Below are positions 25,893-34,681 of a stretch of 64,000 nt of DNA, piece by piece. The translations under genes and the position numbers were made by a program. The notes under the pieces were generated by a model. It made no database searches. It was not told the origin of the DNA and saw only the letters and a program-made list of their open reading frames with translations. Positions within the stretch are counted from its first letter, which is position 1; each line of letters begins with the position of its first letter. The DNA is taken from NCBI RefSeq assembly GCF_001274935.1, contig NZ_LILC01000030.1, positions 186,001 through 250,000 on the forward strand. Direction: 5' to 3'. This stretch comes from Priestia koreensis. Lineage in GTDB: Bacteria > Bacillota > Bacilli > Bacillales > Bacillaceae_H.

Positions 25893-25901
25893 ATTATATC
25901 A
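25893..25901 (-). promoter_or_regulatory. Extended -10 promoter
   Basis: Minus strand TG-A-TATAAT: TATAAT at 25898-25893 and TG at 25901-25900. Transcription would start near 25886, right before the hairpin. Confidence 0.5.
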
Positions 25902-26114
25902 AACTGTTCGTAGAGAACGAAGAATAATTTTATCGAAGAAGGTGAAATACCCTTATAAAATTTCTTAATGGATCAGGTTTCAAAGCATTCTTTTAAAGGT
26001 AAATTTTTGAAAGAACTGTTTTTACATGATACCCTTAAGAAAACCCACCTTTGCATCGCAAAAAGGTTTTTCCTCGATTTTAGCGTTACGAAACTATCAA
26101 TAAGGAGAATCACA

Positions 26115-26720
26115 ATGATCCAACTAACGAAAAAAGGACAATCAATTAACCTCTCAAAAGACACACATACCTCTCTAGGCGAAATTTCAGTAAATTTAAA
26201 CTGGAATCAAAAATCAAGCTCTGGTGGCTTTTTTAAAGCTTTGCTGGGCGGAAACAAAAGCGCTGATCTTGATCTCGGATGCTTATATGAGATGCAGGAC
26301 GGACGACGTGGCTGCGTGCAAGCACTCGGAAATGCCTTCGGAAACCTACAAGGAGATCCATACATACAGCTAGATCACGATGATCGTACAGGAGCATCAA
26401 CAAACGGAGAAAACCTTCGTATTAACGGAGATAAACTAACGGATATTAAGCGAATCCTCGTTTATACCTTTATTTATGAAGGTGCTGCCAACTGGAATGA
26501 AGTTGGTGGCGTTGTAACGCTGAAGTATAAAAACGGAGAAGACATCGTCGTGAACATGGACGAGCATCGTAATGGAAAAATCATGTGCGCTATTGCCATG
26601 ATCGAAAATGTCCAAAACCAAACGTTTAACGTTAAACGTCTTGTTGAATATTTTGACGGCCATCAGCAGATGGACAAAGCCTATAAATGGGGCATGCAGT
26701 GGACAGCTGGGCGAAAATAA
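26115..26720 (+). CDS. TerD-family tellurium-resistance-like protein (TerA-like)
   Basis: A 201-residue TerD-domain protein. It starts with IQLTKKGQSINLSK and has DLDLGCLYEM and DHDDRTG, which align with the Ca-binding acidic segments of TerD, but the rest (RILVYTFIYEGAANW, VTLKYKNGEDIVVNMDEH) is closer to TerA. ATG 26115 is chosen with AAGGAG 7 bases upstream; an upstream in-frame ATG at 25968 has no binding site. Members act in stress responses at the membrane; the molecular role is unsettled. TerC and TerB genes are not in the window. Confidence 0.82.
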   Translation: MIQLTKKGQSINLSKDTHTSLGEISVNLNWNQKSSSGGFFKALLGGNKSADLDLGCLYEMQDGRRGCVQALGNAFGNLQGDPYIQLDHDDRTGASTNGENLRINGDKLTDIKRILVYTFIYEGAANWNEVGGVVTLKYKNGEDIVVNMDEHRNGKIMCAIAMIENVQNQTFNVKRLVEYFDGHQQMDKAYKWGMQWTAGRK

Positions 26721-26721
26721 T

Positions 26722-26754
26722 AAAAGAAGGGCCTTTTATAGGTCCTTCTTTTGT
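26722..26754 (+). terminator. Intrinsic terminator
   Basis: AAAAGAAGGGCC (26722-26733) pairs with GGTCCTTCTTTT (26741-26752) with one mismatch, then TTTTGTT. The 220 bases between this and the truA stop hold no convincing gene. Confidence 0.75.
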
Positions 26755-26972
26755 TAGTAGTCTAGAAATTACTTTGGCATATACTCACGATTAAAATCAG
26801 CTGTTACCAAACGGATAGTCTTGTTCATGTATCGTTCTCATGTGTAATAAATTGAAGATCGCGAACTCCCTTTACCTTGGCGTTTTGATCTAGACTTTCG
26901 AGCTTTTCTTTGTTCTATCTATTTGTGGCAAAAGTGTTTACTTAAATCATTTACTCAAAAGCTTAACTGAGC

Positions 26973-27716
26973 CTAATTCTTAAAGGTAACGTGATCCAAA
27001 TACAGCCCTTCTGCTTCAGCCATTCTTCCTGTCTGAATACGCTCTTTAGATGCTAAAATGCTTGGAATACTAGCAGCGTCTACATTCCCTACGCCTACTT
27101 CAATTAACGTACCTACAATTTTTCGTACCATGTTATATAAGAAGCCGTTTCCGCAAACCTTGATCTCAATAAAGCCATCATTTCTTTCAATCGTTAAGGA
27201 ATAGATTTCACGCACCATCGACTTTTTCTTCGACTTAGCGTTTGAATACGAAGTAAAATCATGCTCACCGAGAAAATACTTGGCAGCCTCCCTCATCTTT
27301 TTAAAATCAAGCTGCTCTGGAACGTGCATGCTATATTTTCTCATGAACGGATGCGTGTATTTCTTATTCCAAATTTTATAGGAATACGTCTTCTCTTCCG
27401 CATTATAGCGAGCATGGAAACGATCATGAACCATCTCGACCCTTACAACGCTAATATCATTTGGAAGATAGTGATTTAAATAGTCCATTACTTCTTCCGT
27501 CGTCACATTTTTCTTCATTTTAAAATTTGCTACTTGAGCGAGCGCATGAACACCGGCATCTGTTCGTCCAGATCCAATAATTTCAATCTTCTCTCCCGCA
27601 AGTTCTGTTAACACATTCTCAATTTTACCCTGAATCGTACTATCACTATTTCCAAGACGCTGCCAGCCTTTGTAGCGAGCACCATCGTATTGAATCGTTA
27701 ATTTATAGTTGTTCAT
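26973..27716 (-). CDS. truA: tRNA pseudouridine synthase A
   Basis: A 247-residue TruA that converts U38-U40 of tRNA anticodon arms to pseudouridine. The catalytic Asp53 lies in GRTDAGVHA; FHARYNA and FLYNMVRKIVG are also family signatures. AAGGAG precedes ATG 27716. TruA normally sits in the ribosomal-protein region of Bacillus; here it lies alone between two TerD-family genes, so this is probably a second paralog. That the other copy exists cannot be seen here. Confidence 0.93.
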   Translation of the reverse strand: MNNYKLTIQYDGARYKGWQRLGNSDSTIQGKIENVLTELAGEKIEIIGSGRTDAGVHALAQVANFKMKKNVTTEEVMDYLNHYLPNDISVVRVEMVHDRFHARYNAEEKTYSYKIWNKKYTHPFMRKYSMHVPEQLDFKKMREAAKYFLGEHDFTSYSNAKSKKKSMVREIYSLTIERNDGFIEIKVCGNGFLYNMVRKIVGTLIEVGVGNVDAASIPSILASKERIQTGRMAEAEGLYLDHVTFKN

Positions 27717-27863
27717 GTGTTCTCCTTTTTAGTGAATTCTTCTTATATAGATTACCAGAGAGTAGAGATCTGTGAAATGCTTTTCACTCTTTCCATAACT
27801 GCTTCTATCAAAGGTTATTACTATTAATTATGGTCATTTTTCTGTAAAATAGAAACCGAATCT

Positions 27864-27898
27864 CCTATATGACATTTTTTTACACGTTTTCATATAGG
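27864..27898. repeat. Inverted repeat upstream of terD
   Basis: CCTATATG (27864-27871) and CATATAGG (27891-27898), perfect over 8 bases with a 19-base spacer, 63 bases ahead of the terD start. A regulator site is possible. Confidence 0.35.
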
Positions 27899-27960
27899 AA
27901 GCGACAATACAGACGTTACGTAATATAAAAAATCTATACTGTTTAAAGGAGGCCATCATT

Positions 27961-28539
27961 ATGGCATTATCATTGTCAAAAGGTCAAAAAGTCGATTTAA
28001 CAAAAACAAATCCTGGTCTTACAAAAGTTCTCGTAGGACTTGGCTGGGATACAAACAGATACGATGGCGGAGGAGATTTTGATTTAGATGCCAGCGTGTT
28101 CCTTCTAGACTCTACGGGAAGATGTGCTTCTGAACGAGACTTTGTGTTCTATAACCAGCTTGAAGGTGGAAATGGTTCTGTTGTTCACACTGGAGATAAT
28201 CGAACTGGTGAAGGTGACGGAGACGACGAGCAAATTAAAGTAGACTTAGCAAACGTGCCAGCAAGCGTTGAAAAAATTTCGTTCGTGATTACCATTCATG
28301 ATGCGAATGAGCGCTCTCAAAACTTTGGTCAAGTATCCAACGCTTTCTGCCGAATTGTAAACGAAGCGACAAACGAAGAAGTTATTCGCTATGACCTAGG
28401 TGAAGATTTCTCCATTGAAACAGCGATCATCGCCGGTGACCTATACCGTCACAACGGCGAATGGAAGTTCTCAGCTGTAGGAGCTGGCTACCAAGGCGGA
28501 TTGGGCCGTATTGCAACGGACTTTGGATTAGACGTTTAA
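27961..28539 (+). CDS. terD: TerD-family stress protein
   Basis: A 192-residue canonical TerD: N-terminal LSLSKGQKVDLTK, the Ca-binding acidic core DFDLDASVFLLD, and DNRTGEGDGDDEQI. Known TerD proteins bind calcium and take part in tellurite, phage or envelope stress resistance. AAAGGAGG precedes ATG 27961 and an intrinsic terminator follows, so it is monocistronic. It resembles B. subtilis YceD/YceE proteins. Confidence 0.92.
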   Translation: MALSLSKGQKVDLTKTNPGLTKVLVGLGWDTNRYDGGGDFDLDASVFLLDSTGRCASERDFVFYNQLEGGNGSVVHTGDNRTGEGDGDDEQIKVDLANVPASVEKISFVITIHDANERSQNFGQVSNAFCRIVNEATNEEVIRYDLGEDFSIETAIIAGDLYRHNGEWKFSAVGAGYQGGLGRIATDFGLDV

Positions 28540-28580
28540 TTCTTTTTAAATGAGTTAATTAAATAGACTTAGCAACTAAA

Positions 28581-28613
28581 AAATAAGGATCCGATGACTG
28601 GTCCTTATTTTTT
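28581..28613 (+). terminator. Intrinsic terminator after terD
   Basis: AAATAAGGA (28581-28589) pairs with TCCTTATTT (28602-28610), then TTT. Confidence 0.8.
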
Positions 28614-28714
28614 ATGAATCGCGTTAGGCATGATTTTAGAGGTCAAACTCAAGGATTCTTTCCTCCAAAATATGTTACATTAGAAGATATCCATTCAGAA
28701 AGAAGGCTTTAACA

Positions 28715-29224
28715 ATGATACCAACTACTATAGAAGAATTGGATCAAATAAAAAAAGAATGTACGAAGCTTGTAAACAAGCGAGCATCAGCCTCAGGTCT
28801 AGTCGCGGTTATTCCTGTTCCAGGTCTTGATGTAGGTGCAGATGTCGGGATTATGATGGAGCTAACGAGTAAAATTAATAAAAAGTTTGGATTATCAAGC
28901 GATCAAATTGACGAACTTGATACCGAAACAAAGCGTATTCTAATGATGATTATTAGCTCACTTGGTGCGGAACTAGCTGGAAAATTAATTACGAAAGAAT
29001 TGGTCGTACAGCTTCTCAAAAAAGTGGGCGTTAAAGTAGCCACAAAAGCTTCTGTTAAGTTTGTCCCTATTATCGGACAAGCCGCCGCTGCAGGAATTAG
29101 CTTTGGAGCCATGAAGCTCCTCGGACGATCTCATGTGGAAGAATGCTATAAGATTTGTAAGAAGTATATTGAAGACCAACAGCAGGAACAGGTTTCTGAA
29201 TTTGAGACGGTTTCTTCTAAATAA
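28715..29224 (+). CDS. DUF697-like hydrophobic protein
   Basis: A 169-residue protein with two hydrophobic, glycine-rich segments: LVAVIPVPGLDVGADVGIM (about 29-47) and VPIIGQAAAAGISFGAMK (about 117-134). The arrangement resembles the DUF697 domain often attached to membrane GTPases, but no GTPase domain is present. The termini are charged and soluble. AAGG lies about 9 bases before ATG 28715 and a strong terminator follows. Function unknown. Confidence 0.7.
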   Translation: MIPTTIEELDQIKKECTKLVNKRASASGLVAVIPVPGLDVGADVGIMMELTSKINKKFGLSSDQIDELDTETKRILMMIISSLGAELAGKLITKELVVQLLKKVGVKVATKASVKFVPIIGQAAAAGISFGAMKLLGRSHVEECYKICKKYIEDQQQEQVSEFETVSSK

Positions 29225-29237
29225 TAAAAACAAGCGT

Positions 29238-29275
29238 AACCCCTCTGTGTTGAAACAAACATAGAGGGGTTTTTA
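29238..29275 (+). terminator. Intrinsic terminator
   Basis: AACCCCTCT (29238-29246) pairs with AGAGGGGTT (29263-29271), then TTT. Confidence 0.87.
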
Positions 29276-29406
29276 TTAACAAAATGCCCCCCTCTTCTTC
29301 TTTTTCAAAGGAAAGAGAACATTTTATAGCGAATAATTACATAGACTAATTTTAATTACGTAGACTACTATTTTATTTTCTAGTAAAAACCAAGGGGCTG
29401 TTATCT

Positions 29407-29970
29407 TTGAATATTGTCGATCTTGTTCAGTCACAGGTTATTGCATCCGTCAAAAGTGAAGCTGATATTGAGAAGGCGATCGCAAGTAATTGTGATACGG
29501 TTTTTCTTCTAACAGGGAATCTATTAAACATGCAAAATTACCTCGAACGACTCAAACGAGCAAAAAAACATATTTTTATTCACATTGATTTTATTGAAGG
29601 TCTTTCTAATACAAGAAGTGCTATTAAATACATTGCACAAATTTGGCAGCCAACAGGGATCATTACAACAAAGAACAGCCTTATTAAATTTGCAAAAGAG
29701 GAAAAGCTGATGACCATTCAGCGTATTTTCCTCATTGACCGCGCTGCCCTTCAAAAAGGGATTGAAATGTGCAAAACGTATAGTCCAGACGCGATTGAGA
29801 TTTTACCTGGCTTAATGCCAAGTATTATTGATCAGCTTACAAGACAAATTAACCTACCGATTATTGCGGGTGGCTTAATTAGTACGAAAAATGATATTCT
29901 TCAGGGATTAGAAGCAGGCGCTTTGGCGATTTCGTCAGGTGATCCTTCGCTTTGGAATTTTGATATTTGA
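29407..29970 (+). CDS. glpP: Glycerol-3-phosphate-responsive antiterminator GlpP
   Basis: A 187-residue TIM-barrel-like GlpP. HIDFIEGL, GIITTKNSLIKFAK and DAIEILPGLMP followed by IIAGGLI are family landmarks. With glycerol-3-phosphate it binds leader RNA of glp genes and prevents termination. The start is TTG 29407 with AAGGGG upstream. In many bacilli glpP precedes glpFK; here no glp gene follows, so it acts in trans. A long hairpin follows the gene. Confidence 0.9.
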   Translation: MNIVDLVQSQVIASVKSEADIEKAIASNCDTVFLLTGNLLNMQNYLERLKRAKKHIFIHIDFIEGLSNTRSAIKYIAQIWQPTGIITTKNSLIKFAKEEKLMTIQRIFLIDRAALQKGIEMCKTYSPDAIEILPGLMPSIIDQLTRQINLPIIAGGLISTKNDILQGLEAGALAISSGDPSLWNFDI

Positions 29971-30052
29971 CGTTGTTATTTTATGTATCTTATGTTATTA
30001 TCTAAATAATCAGATATTTTATCATTACCGATCGTTGGGTAGAGATATGGAG

Positions 30053-30115
30053 AACCCTGTGATCTTTAAGTATATTACGAAACAAGTAGTATATTTGAAG
30101 ATCGCAGGGTTTTTT
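30053..30115 (+). terminator. Very long intrinsic terminator after glpP
   Basis: Two 26-base arms (30053-30078 and 30086-30111) around the loop GAAACAA, then TTTT. All 26 positions pair on the plus-strand RNA; the four non-Watson-Crick pairs are all G-U wobbles. Confidence 0.85.
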
Positions 30116-30204
30116 CACGTGATTATATAATAATCTCTGACTTCAATCGTAGGAAAAGGCTGATAGGGTAATCTGATCTATGAAAAGGAAGGGATGGGAA
30201 GCAA

Positions 30205-32154
30205 ATGGGAATGAGCAAGTCATACAGATGGGGGATTTATTTAGTGGTGCTCCTTTTAGCACTAGGGAATAGTGTACTATTTCCTGTTTCCAAGTCAGCA
30301 GCCGTTGAAAATACGGTGCCTCAGCTATTAATTACAGAAGTTATTCCGGACACGGATAACTATTCTAGCTATGATGCCTATGAATACGTGGAAATTTACA
30401 ATAACAGTGACAAAGAGGTTAACCTTCAAGGATATCACCTAAAATCTAGTAGCTGGAACAAAATAATTGAGCAACCTGCCAAAATAGCTCCGTGGGATAC
30501 GATGATTTTTTGGACGCAAAGACAAGAAATTCAGCCACTTTCATTAGAAGGCTTTAACCAATTTTACTTTTCTTCTTATAAAAGCAAACATCTTACTGAA
30601 GATCGTGTACAACGACTCGAAAACATTAGTGGATTGGTAAATAGCGGACAACAGACCGTATCCCTTACAGATCAGAATGGGAAAGAAATTGTTAAAGCCA
30701 TTTATAAGGGTGAAAACGTTGTTGCCAATAAATCAATTACCTTCCGTCATCCACAAGATGGTAGTCGCACCATGCAAATCATTTCTGGTAATCAAACACC
30801 TACACCTGGTTGGATTTATCTTGATCAGGCTCCTCCTAGATCAAAAACAGATGATGTAGCACCCCAAACCCCTAGTAATATCAAGGCAACTGCCGGAAAC
30901 GGTGAGATTTCATTAACATGGGACCAAAATGCAGAATCTGATCTTTACCGATATAACATATACCGAAACGATAAACTTGAATTTTCTGTACCTGCATCAA
31001 AACAAGAATTCACCCTGTCCCTACTTACTGGAAATGTCGATTATGATCTCCAAATGACCGCTGTTGATTATTCGGGAAATGAATCAGAAAAATCGCCTGT
31101 TTATACACTAAAACCTGGTCATCAGCTTATTACACAGGTAGAACGATCTCCAAACGATAAAAATCCAAACTACCAGTCACTTTGGAATATTAGCAGCGAT
31201 GGTCCAATCATACCAGGACTGGCGCAAGATTTAGTACCTCAAGGACTTGGTTATTATAAGAAGAAGAATTGGTTGTTTACCATTAATTATTTGAATGACG
31301 GCAGACCTGGAACGCTATGTGTCATTGATGAAACGACCGAAAAATTAATTAAATCGGTTGAATTGTATAATCCAGACGGTACGCCGTACAGAGGCCACGC
31401 AGGTGGTGTAGCAGTAAGTAAAGAACATGTCTGGGTTTCTTCGGAAAATTACCTTTTCACATTAGATATTAATGATATTGTCAAGGCTCAAAATAATGAC
31501 GAAGTTACGTTTACGGACCAAATTCCTGTTCCTGTTGAAGCAGCTTACGATGTGTACGACGATGATTATGGCATTCTGTGGGTAGGAGAATTCTACGAAC
31601 CGAGCAGTTATCCTACAGATCCCACTCATCACTTAGTTAATCGAGGTGGTGAAATGCAGTATGCTTGGATGGTTGGATATAAAATTAAAAGCAGCACGGA
31701 TATGCTTTCGACCGAACAATGGAACAAAGACTCTAATCAGCCTGCCACTCCTGATTATGTTTTATCGACAACAGGAAAAGTGCAAGGAGCGATTGTTCAA
31801 AAGAAAGGAATTTCATTAGTAACCTCTTATGGCCGTGCAAATGATAGTGTTTTATATCGTTATAATGACCCGCTAAAAGAAGAGCCACATCAGTACGTAA
31901 AAATAGGTGAAAAACAGGTTCCGCTATGGTTTTTAGATGGTGAAACAGCCAAGCCAGTAGAAAGCCTTGTTGCCATTCCTATGAAAGAAGGAGCGGTCTT
32001 AGTAAAGAAGAATCTATACGTCTCTTTTGAATCTGGCGCAAACAAGTACCGTTACACGGGCAAATACCCAACAGATCGCATGCTAAAAATTAATATGAAA
32101 ACGTTAATGAAAGATGACCATGATCTAGAAAAAGAAGAGAAAAAGAACAATTAA
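30205..32154 (+). CDS. Secreted lamin-tail/fibronectin-III protein with C-terminal repeat domain
   Basis: A 649-residue exported protein. A signal peptide covers residues about 1-33. A lamin-tail-like domain follows (about 41-180: LLITEVIPDT, YEYVEIYNNSDKEVNLQGY). An FN3 domain spans about 220-305 (PSNIKATAGNGEISLTWDQ). The last 330 residues look like a beta-propeller-type sensor/enzyme region (DLVPQGLGYY, HAGGVAVSKEHVWVSSEN). I cannot name its activity; no catalytic motif is obvious. No sortase signal is seen, and the C-terminus is lysine-rich. It probably binds the cell surface or an extracellular polymer. Confidence 0.72.
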   Translation: MGMSKSYRWGIYLVVLLLALGNSVLFPVSKSAAVENTVPQLLITEVIPDTDNYSSYDAYEYVEIYNNSDKEVNLQGYHLKSSSWNKIIEQPAKIAPWDTMIFWTQRQEIQPLSLEGFNQFYFSSYKSKHLTEDRVQRLENISGLVNSGQQTVSLTDQNGKEIVKAIYKGENVVANKSITFRHPQDGSRTMQIISGNQTPTPGWIYLDQAPPRSKTDDVAPQTPSNIKATAGNGEISLTWDQNAESDLYRYNIYRNDKLEFSVPASKQEFTLSLLTGNVDYDLQMTAVDYSGNESEKSPVYTLKPGHQLITQVERSPNDKNPNYQSLWNISSDGPIIPGLAQDLVPQGLGYYKKKNWLFTINYLNDGRPGTLCVIDETTEKLIKSVELYNPDGTPYRGHAGGVAVSKEHVWVSSENYLFTLDINDIVKAQNNDEVTFTDQIPVPVEAAYDVYDDDYGILWVGEFYEPSSYPTDPTHHLVNRGGEMQYAWMVGYKIKSSTDMLSTEQWNKDSNQPATPDYVLSTTGKVQGAIVQKKGISLVTSYGRANDSVLYRYNDPLKEEPHQYVKIGEKQVPLWFLDGETAKPVESLVAIPMKEGAVLVKKNLYVSFESGANKYRYTGKYPTDRMLKINMKTLMKDDHDLEKEEKKNN

Positions 32155-32169
32155 ATAGATTACAGTAAA

Positions 32170-32202
32170 AAGGGGAAGCGACCAATATCGCTTCCCTTTC
32201 TT
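32170..32202 (+). terminator. Intrinsic terminator
   Basis: GGGAAGCGA (32173-32181) pairs with TCGCTTCCC (32188-32196), then TTTCTTT; it lies in the gap to the convergent MgtC-like gene. Confidence 0.83.
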
Positions 32203-32227
32203 TATTCAGCTAGAATTATTACGGCCC

Positions 32228-32929
32228 TTAGCCACTAATCTCTGGGTGATAAATTTCTTCTATTTTTGCAATGCTATTATAAAAGTCATAAATGTCTTCG
32301 CGATAGCTTACCCTCACCTTTAGCTGAAGCGAATACGTTGAATCCCCTAATTCTTTTATTTGAAAATGATCAATCTTCATTTGATATTCCTTCAATTCGC
32401 TTATTACTTTTGGAATATCTACTCTATTTTTCAAAATGAATTTTAGGGCGAGCTCCTTTGAGTGAAGCTTTTTTAACCCAACCACTTTAACCAGACCTGG
32501 AATTAGCTCGACGCTAATAATTAATAACACGACTCCTGCAATGGCTTCTATATAGAAGCCTGCGCCCGTAGCGATCCCAATCCCAGCGGCACCCCAAACC
32601 ATCGCAGCGGTAGTTAATCCTGATATTGTATCATCATCTTTTCGAAGAATAACCCCTGCCCCTAAAAAACCAACACCAGATACAATTTGAGCAGCTAATC
32701 GTAAGGGGTCCATTTGAATTTTAACAAAATCAGAATCTGGAAACAGATAGGCAGATTGTATGGAAACAATGGTCAATAAACAGCTAACAATGGAAATGAC
32801 GAGACAAGTTTTCAATCCCAGCGGCTTCCTCTTTAATTCGCGCTCTAATCCAATTGCTAAACCCAATACAGCAGATACGGTAAGCTTCACCAACATTTCC
32901 ATATCAAAAGCTTTCATAACATCAATCAT
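32228..32929 (-). CDS. MgtC/SapB-family membrane protein
   Basis: A 233-residue protein with four or five N-terminal helices carrying the MgtC signatures GLERE near the start and AAQIVSGVGFLGAGVIL in the core, plus a cytoplasmic ACT-like C-terminal domain (about 155-233). MgtC-type proteins affect magnesium homeostasis and ATP synthase activity in several bacteria; the role here is unknown. The third in-frame ATG (32929) is chosen because GGAGGGG ends 6 bases before it. Confidence 0.87.
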   Translation of the reverse strand: MIDVMKAFDMEMLVKLTVSAVLGLAIGLERELKRKPLGLKTCLVISIVSCLLTIVSIQSAYLFPDSDFVKIQMDPLRLAAQIVSGVGFLGAGVILRKDDDTISGLTTAAMVWGAAGIGIATGAGFYIEAIAGVVLLIISVELIPGLVKVVGLKKLHSKELALKFILKNRVDIPKVISELKEYQMKIDHFQIKELGDSTYSLQLKVRVSYREDIYDFYNSIAKIEEIYHPEISG

Positions 32930-32964
32930 TTTCATCCCCTCCATTTCTCTATCTAGAATGAGGA

Positions 32965-33765
32965 CTAAAACGTCTTCGTAATCTCCTTTATATCCGTCAT
33001 ATCCTTAATACTTTCCAATATAAAATCAGGCTTATAAGATGAGCCCTTCACCATGTCAATTGTCGTAATTCCTGTTAGCACCAGTACCGTTTGTAGCTTA
33101 TTTTCATAGCCCATTTTGATATCCGTCTCTAGACGATCTCCGACCATAAAGCAGTGCTCAGGCTCTAGTTGCAAAATATCTTTTACTACAAAATCAGCAG
33201 CGAGCTTTGACGGTTTGCCCATAATATGATCGATGGGCTGACCGGTAGCTCCTTCAAGTGCACCAATCATCGCTGCGCAATCAGGAAGCTGACCATCTGC
33301 CGTAGGACATGTACGATCGGGATTTGTGGCTAAAATGATTGCCCCATTTTTTGCCCAAGCTTTGTACGCATTATTTAGCTTTTCGTAGGTGAACTGCCGA
33401 TCCCATCCTAGCACGACATAGGTCGCCATAGCTGGATCGTCAGCTAGTTTAATATTTGCGAGCTTCAGTTCTTCAAACAATGCCGCTTCCCCAATCACAT
33501 AAACAGAATCTGTGCTAATCATATTCTGCTTCAAATAATTTGCTGTAATATAGTTTGAGTTTATAATTTCATCTAGTTTTGTCTTGATTCCGAGCTTTGT
33601 TAATTTTGCAAGATACTCTTCACGAGTGGATATCGATTTATTGGTAAAGAAAACAATTCTATGACCTTCCTGACGTAAATAATCGATGGCCTCCATTGCT
33701 CCGTCAATCAGATCATTGTCTAAATAAATCGTTCCATCCAAGTCAAAAATAAAACCTTTCACCAT
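32965..33765 (-). CDS. HAD-superfamily phosphatase, NagD/AraL-like (IIA)
   Basis: A 266-residue HAD class IIA phosphatase. The nucleophile and acid are Asp8 and Asp10 in FIFDLDGT, FFTNKS is motif II, and MVGDRLETDI carries the Mg-binding Asp residues. The cap domain lies between motifs II and III. Substrates in this group are sugar or nucleotide phosphates; the exact one cannot be read. GGAGG precedes ATG 33765. Confidence 0.9.
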   Translation of the reverse strand: MVKGFIFDLDGTIYLDNDLIDGAMEAIDYLRQEGHRIVFFTNKSISTREEYLAKLTKLGIKTKLDEIINSNYITANYLKQNMISTDSVYVIGEAALFEELKLANIKLADDPAMATYVVLGWDRQFTYEKLNNAYKAWAKNGAIILATNPDRTCPTADGQLPDCAAMIGALEGATGQPIDHIMGKPSKLAADFVVKDILQLEPEHCFMVGDRLETDIKMGYENKLQTVLVLTGITTIDMVKGSSYKPDFILESIKDMTDIKEITKTF

Positions 33766-33802
33766 CTTGTTACCTCCGATATGTTCTTCATACGTGTCAT
33801 AA

Positions 33803-33856
33803 ATAAAAAAATCCCCAGCTAAAAAACCTTTTATAAGGTGTTTATTAGCTGGGGTT
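33803..33856 (-). terminator. Terminator of the MFS/isomerase operon
   Basis: CCCCAGCTAA (33813-33822) and TTAGCTGGGG (33845-33854) enclose an inner AACCTT/AAGGTG stem; the minus strand continues ATTTTTTTATTT. Confidence 0.85.
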
Positions 33857-33905
33857 TCTCTTATTCTCTACCCGACTGTATGCTGTTTTTTTTGTTGCGG
33901 TATTT

Positions 33906-34679
33906 CTATGCTTTTTCCTTTACCTTTGATACGTGAGCAATAATATCTGTTAAAGAGTATTTATACGGGCTAATTTCATAAACGACAGGTCCACTGTAGC
34001 TCTTACTTTGTAAATACTCGAATAATCCTCTTGATAAGTCGTTCCCTTCGCCAGGAAGCAAGTGAAGATCGGATTTTGCGTCGTTATCAGATAGATGCAC
34101 TGCTCCTAACGAATCTCCTAATCTCGTAATTGCTTCTTCCCAACTCGTTTCCATCATCGCCAGATGGCCAATATCTAAGCATGCTTTGATATTTAAAGAC
34201 TTCACTAAATGAAGCCACTCCTCTGTATTGGACGCGATATGGTGACAATAATTTAGTCTGTCAGGAATTAAATTTTCCAGTAGCAGCTCCATCCCATTCT
34301 CATCCGCTACTTTCTTAAGTCTTGAAATTCTCTCGCAGGCTCTCAATATGGACTCATCACGTTCCTCAGATGACCATGCATATCCACCATGAAATGTCGC
34401 ATGCTTCGCCCCGTATTTTGCCATTGTTTCAAGCCACTCGCTTAACACATGAATACTTCTTTCTGTTACAGCATGATCAGGAGTAGCGAGATTCAAATCA
34501 TGAAATGGTAAATGAACGCCGACTTTTAAATCGGATTGATGGGCATACTCCAAGTATTCTTTTGATTTCAGCTGCTCTGCCCAAATTTCAACTCCATCAA
34601 ATCCACCCATTTTAATTTCATTAAATTCTTTTATGGTACCGAACTGACCAATCGACCAAAGACTAAGCCACGTTTCCAT
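33906..34679 (-). CDS. Sugar phosphate isomerase/epimerase-like TIM-barrel protein
   Basis: A 257-residue xylose-isomerase-like TIM-barrel protein (AP-endonuclease 2 fold). Candidate metal ligands are the Glu in LLLENL, Asp-His in ACLDIGH, His in AVHLSDND and Glu in VVYEIS, in the order seen in IolI- and UxuA-type enzymes. It starts 2 bases after the MFS gene stops, with GGAG before ATG 34679. The pairing suggests that it processes the imported sugar or polyol. The substrate is unknown. Confidence 0.85.
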   Translation of the reverse strand: METWLSLWSIGQFGTIKEFNEIKMGGFDGVEIWAEQLKSKEYLEYAHQSDLKVGVHLPFHDLNLATPDHAVTERSIHVLSEWLETMAKYGAKHATFHGGYAWSSEERDESILRACERISRLKKVADENGMELLLENLIPDRLNYCHHIASNTEEWLHLVKSLNIKACLDIGHLAMMETSWEEAITRLGDSLGAVHLSDNDAKSDLHLLPGEGNDLSRGLFEYLQSKSYSGPVVYEISPYKYSLTDIIAHVSKVKEKA

Positions 34680-34681
34680 CC

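Noticed and set aside
26756..26972. Short minus-strand reading frames that look faintly protein-like upstream of the TerA-like gene's terminator
   Set aside because: Three frames each give only 15-30 codons with no consistent ribosome-binding site, and none matches a family I recognise. I cannot support a gene or a pseudogene.
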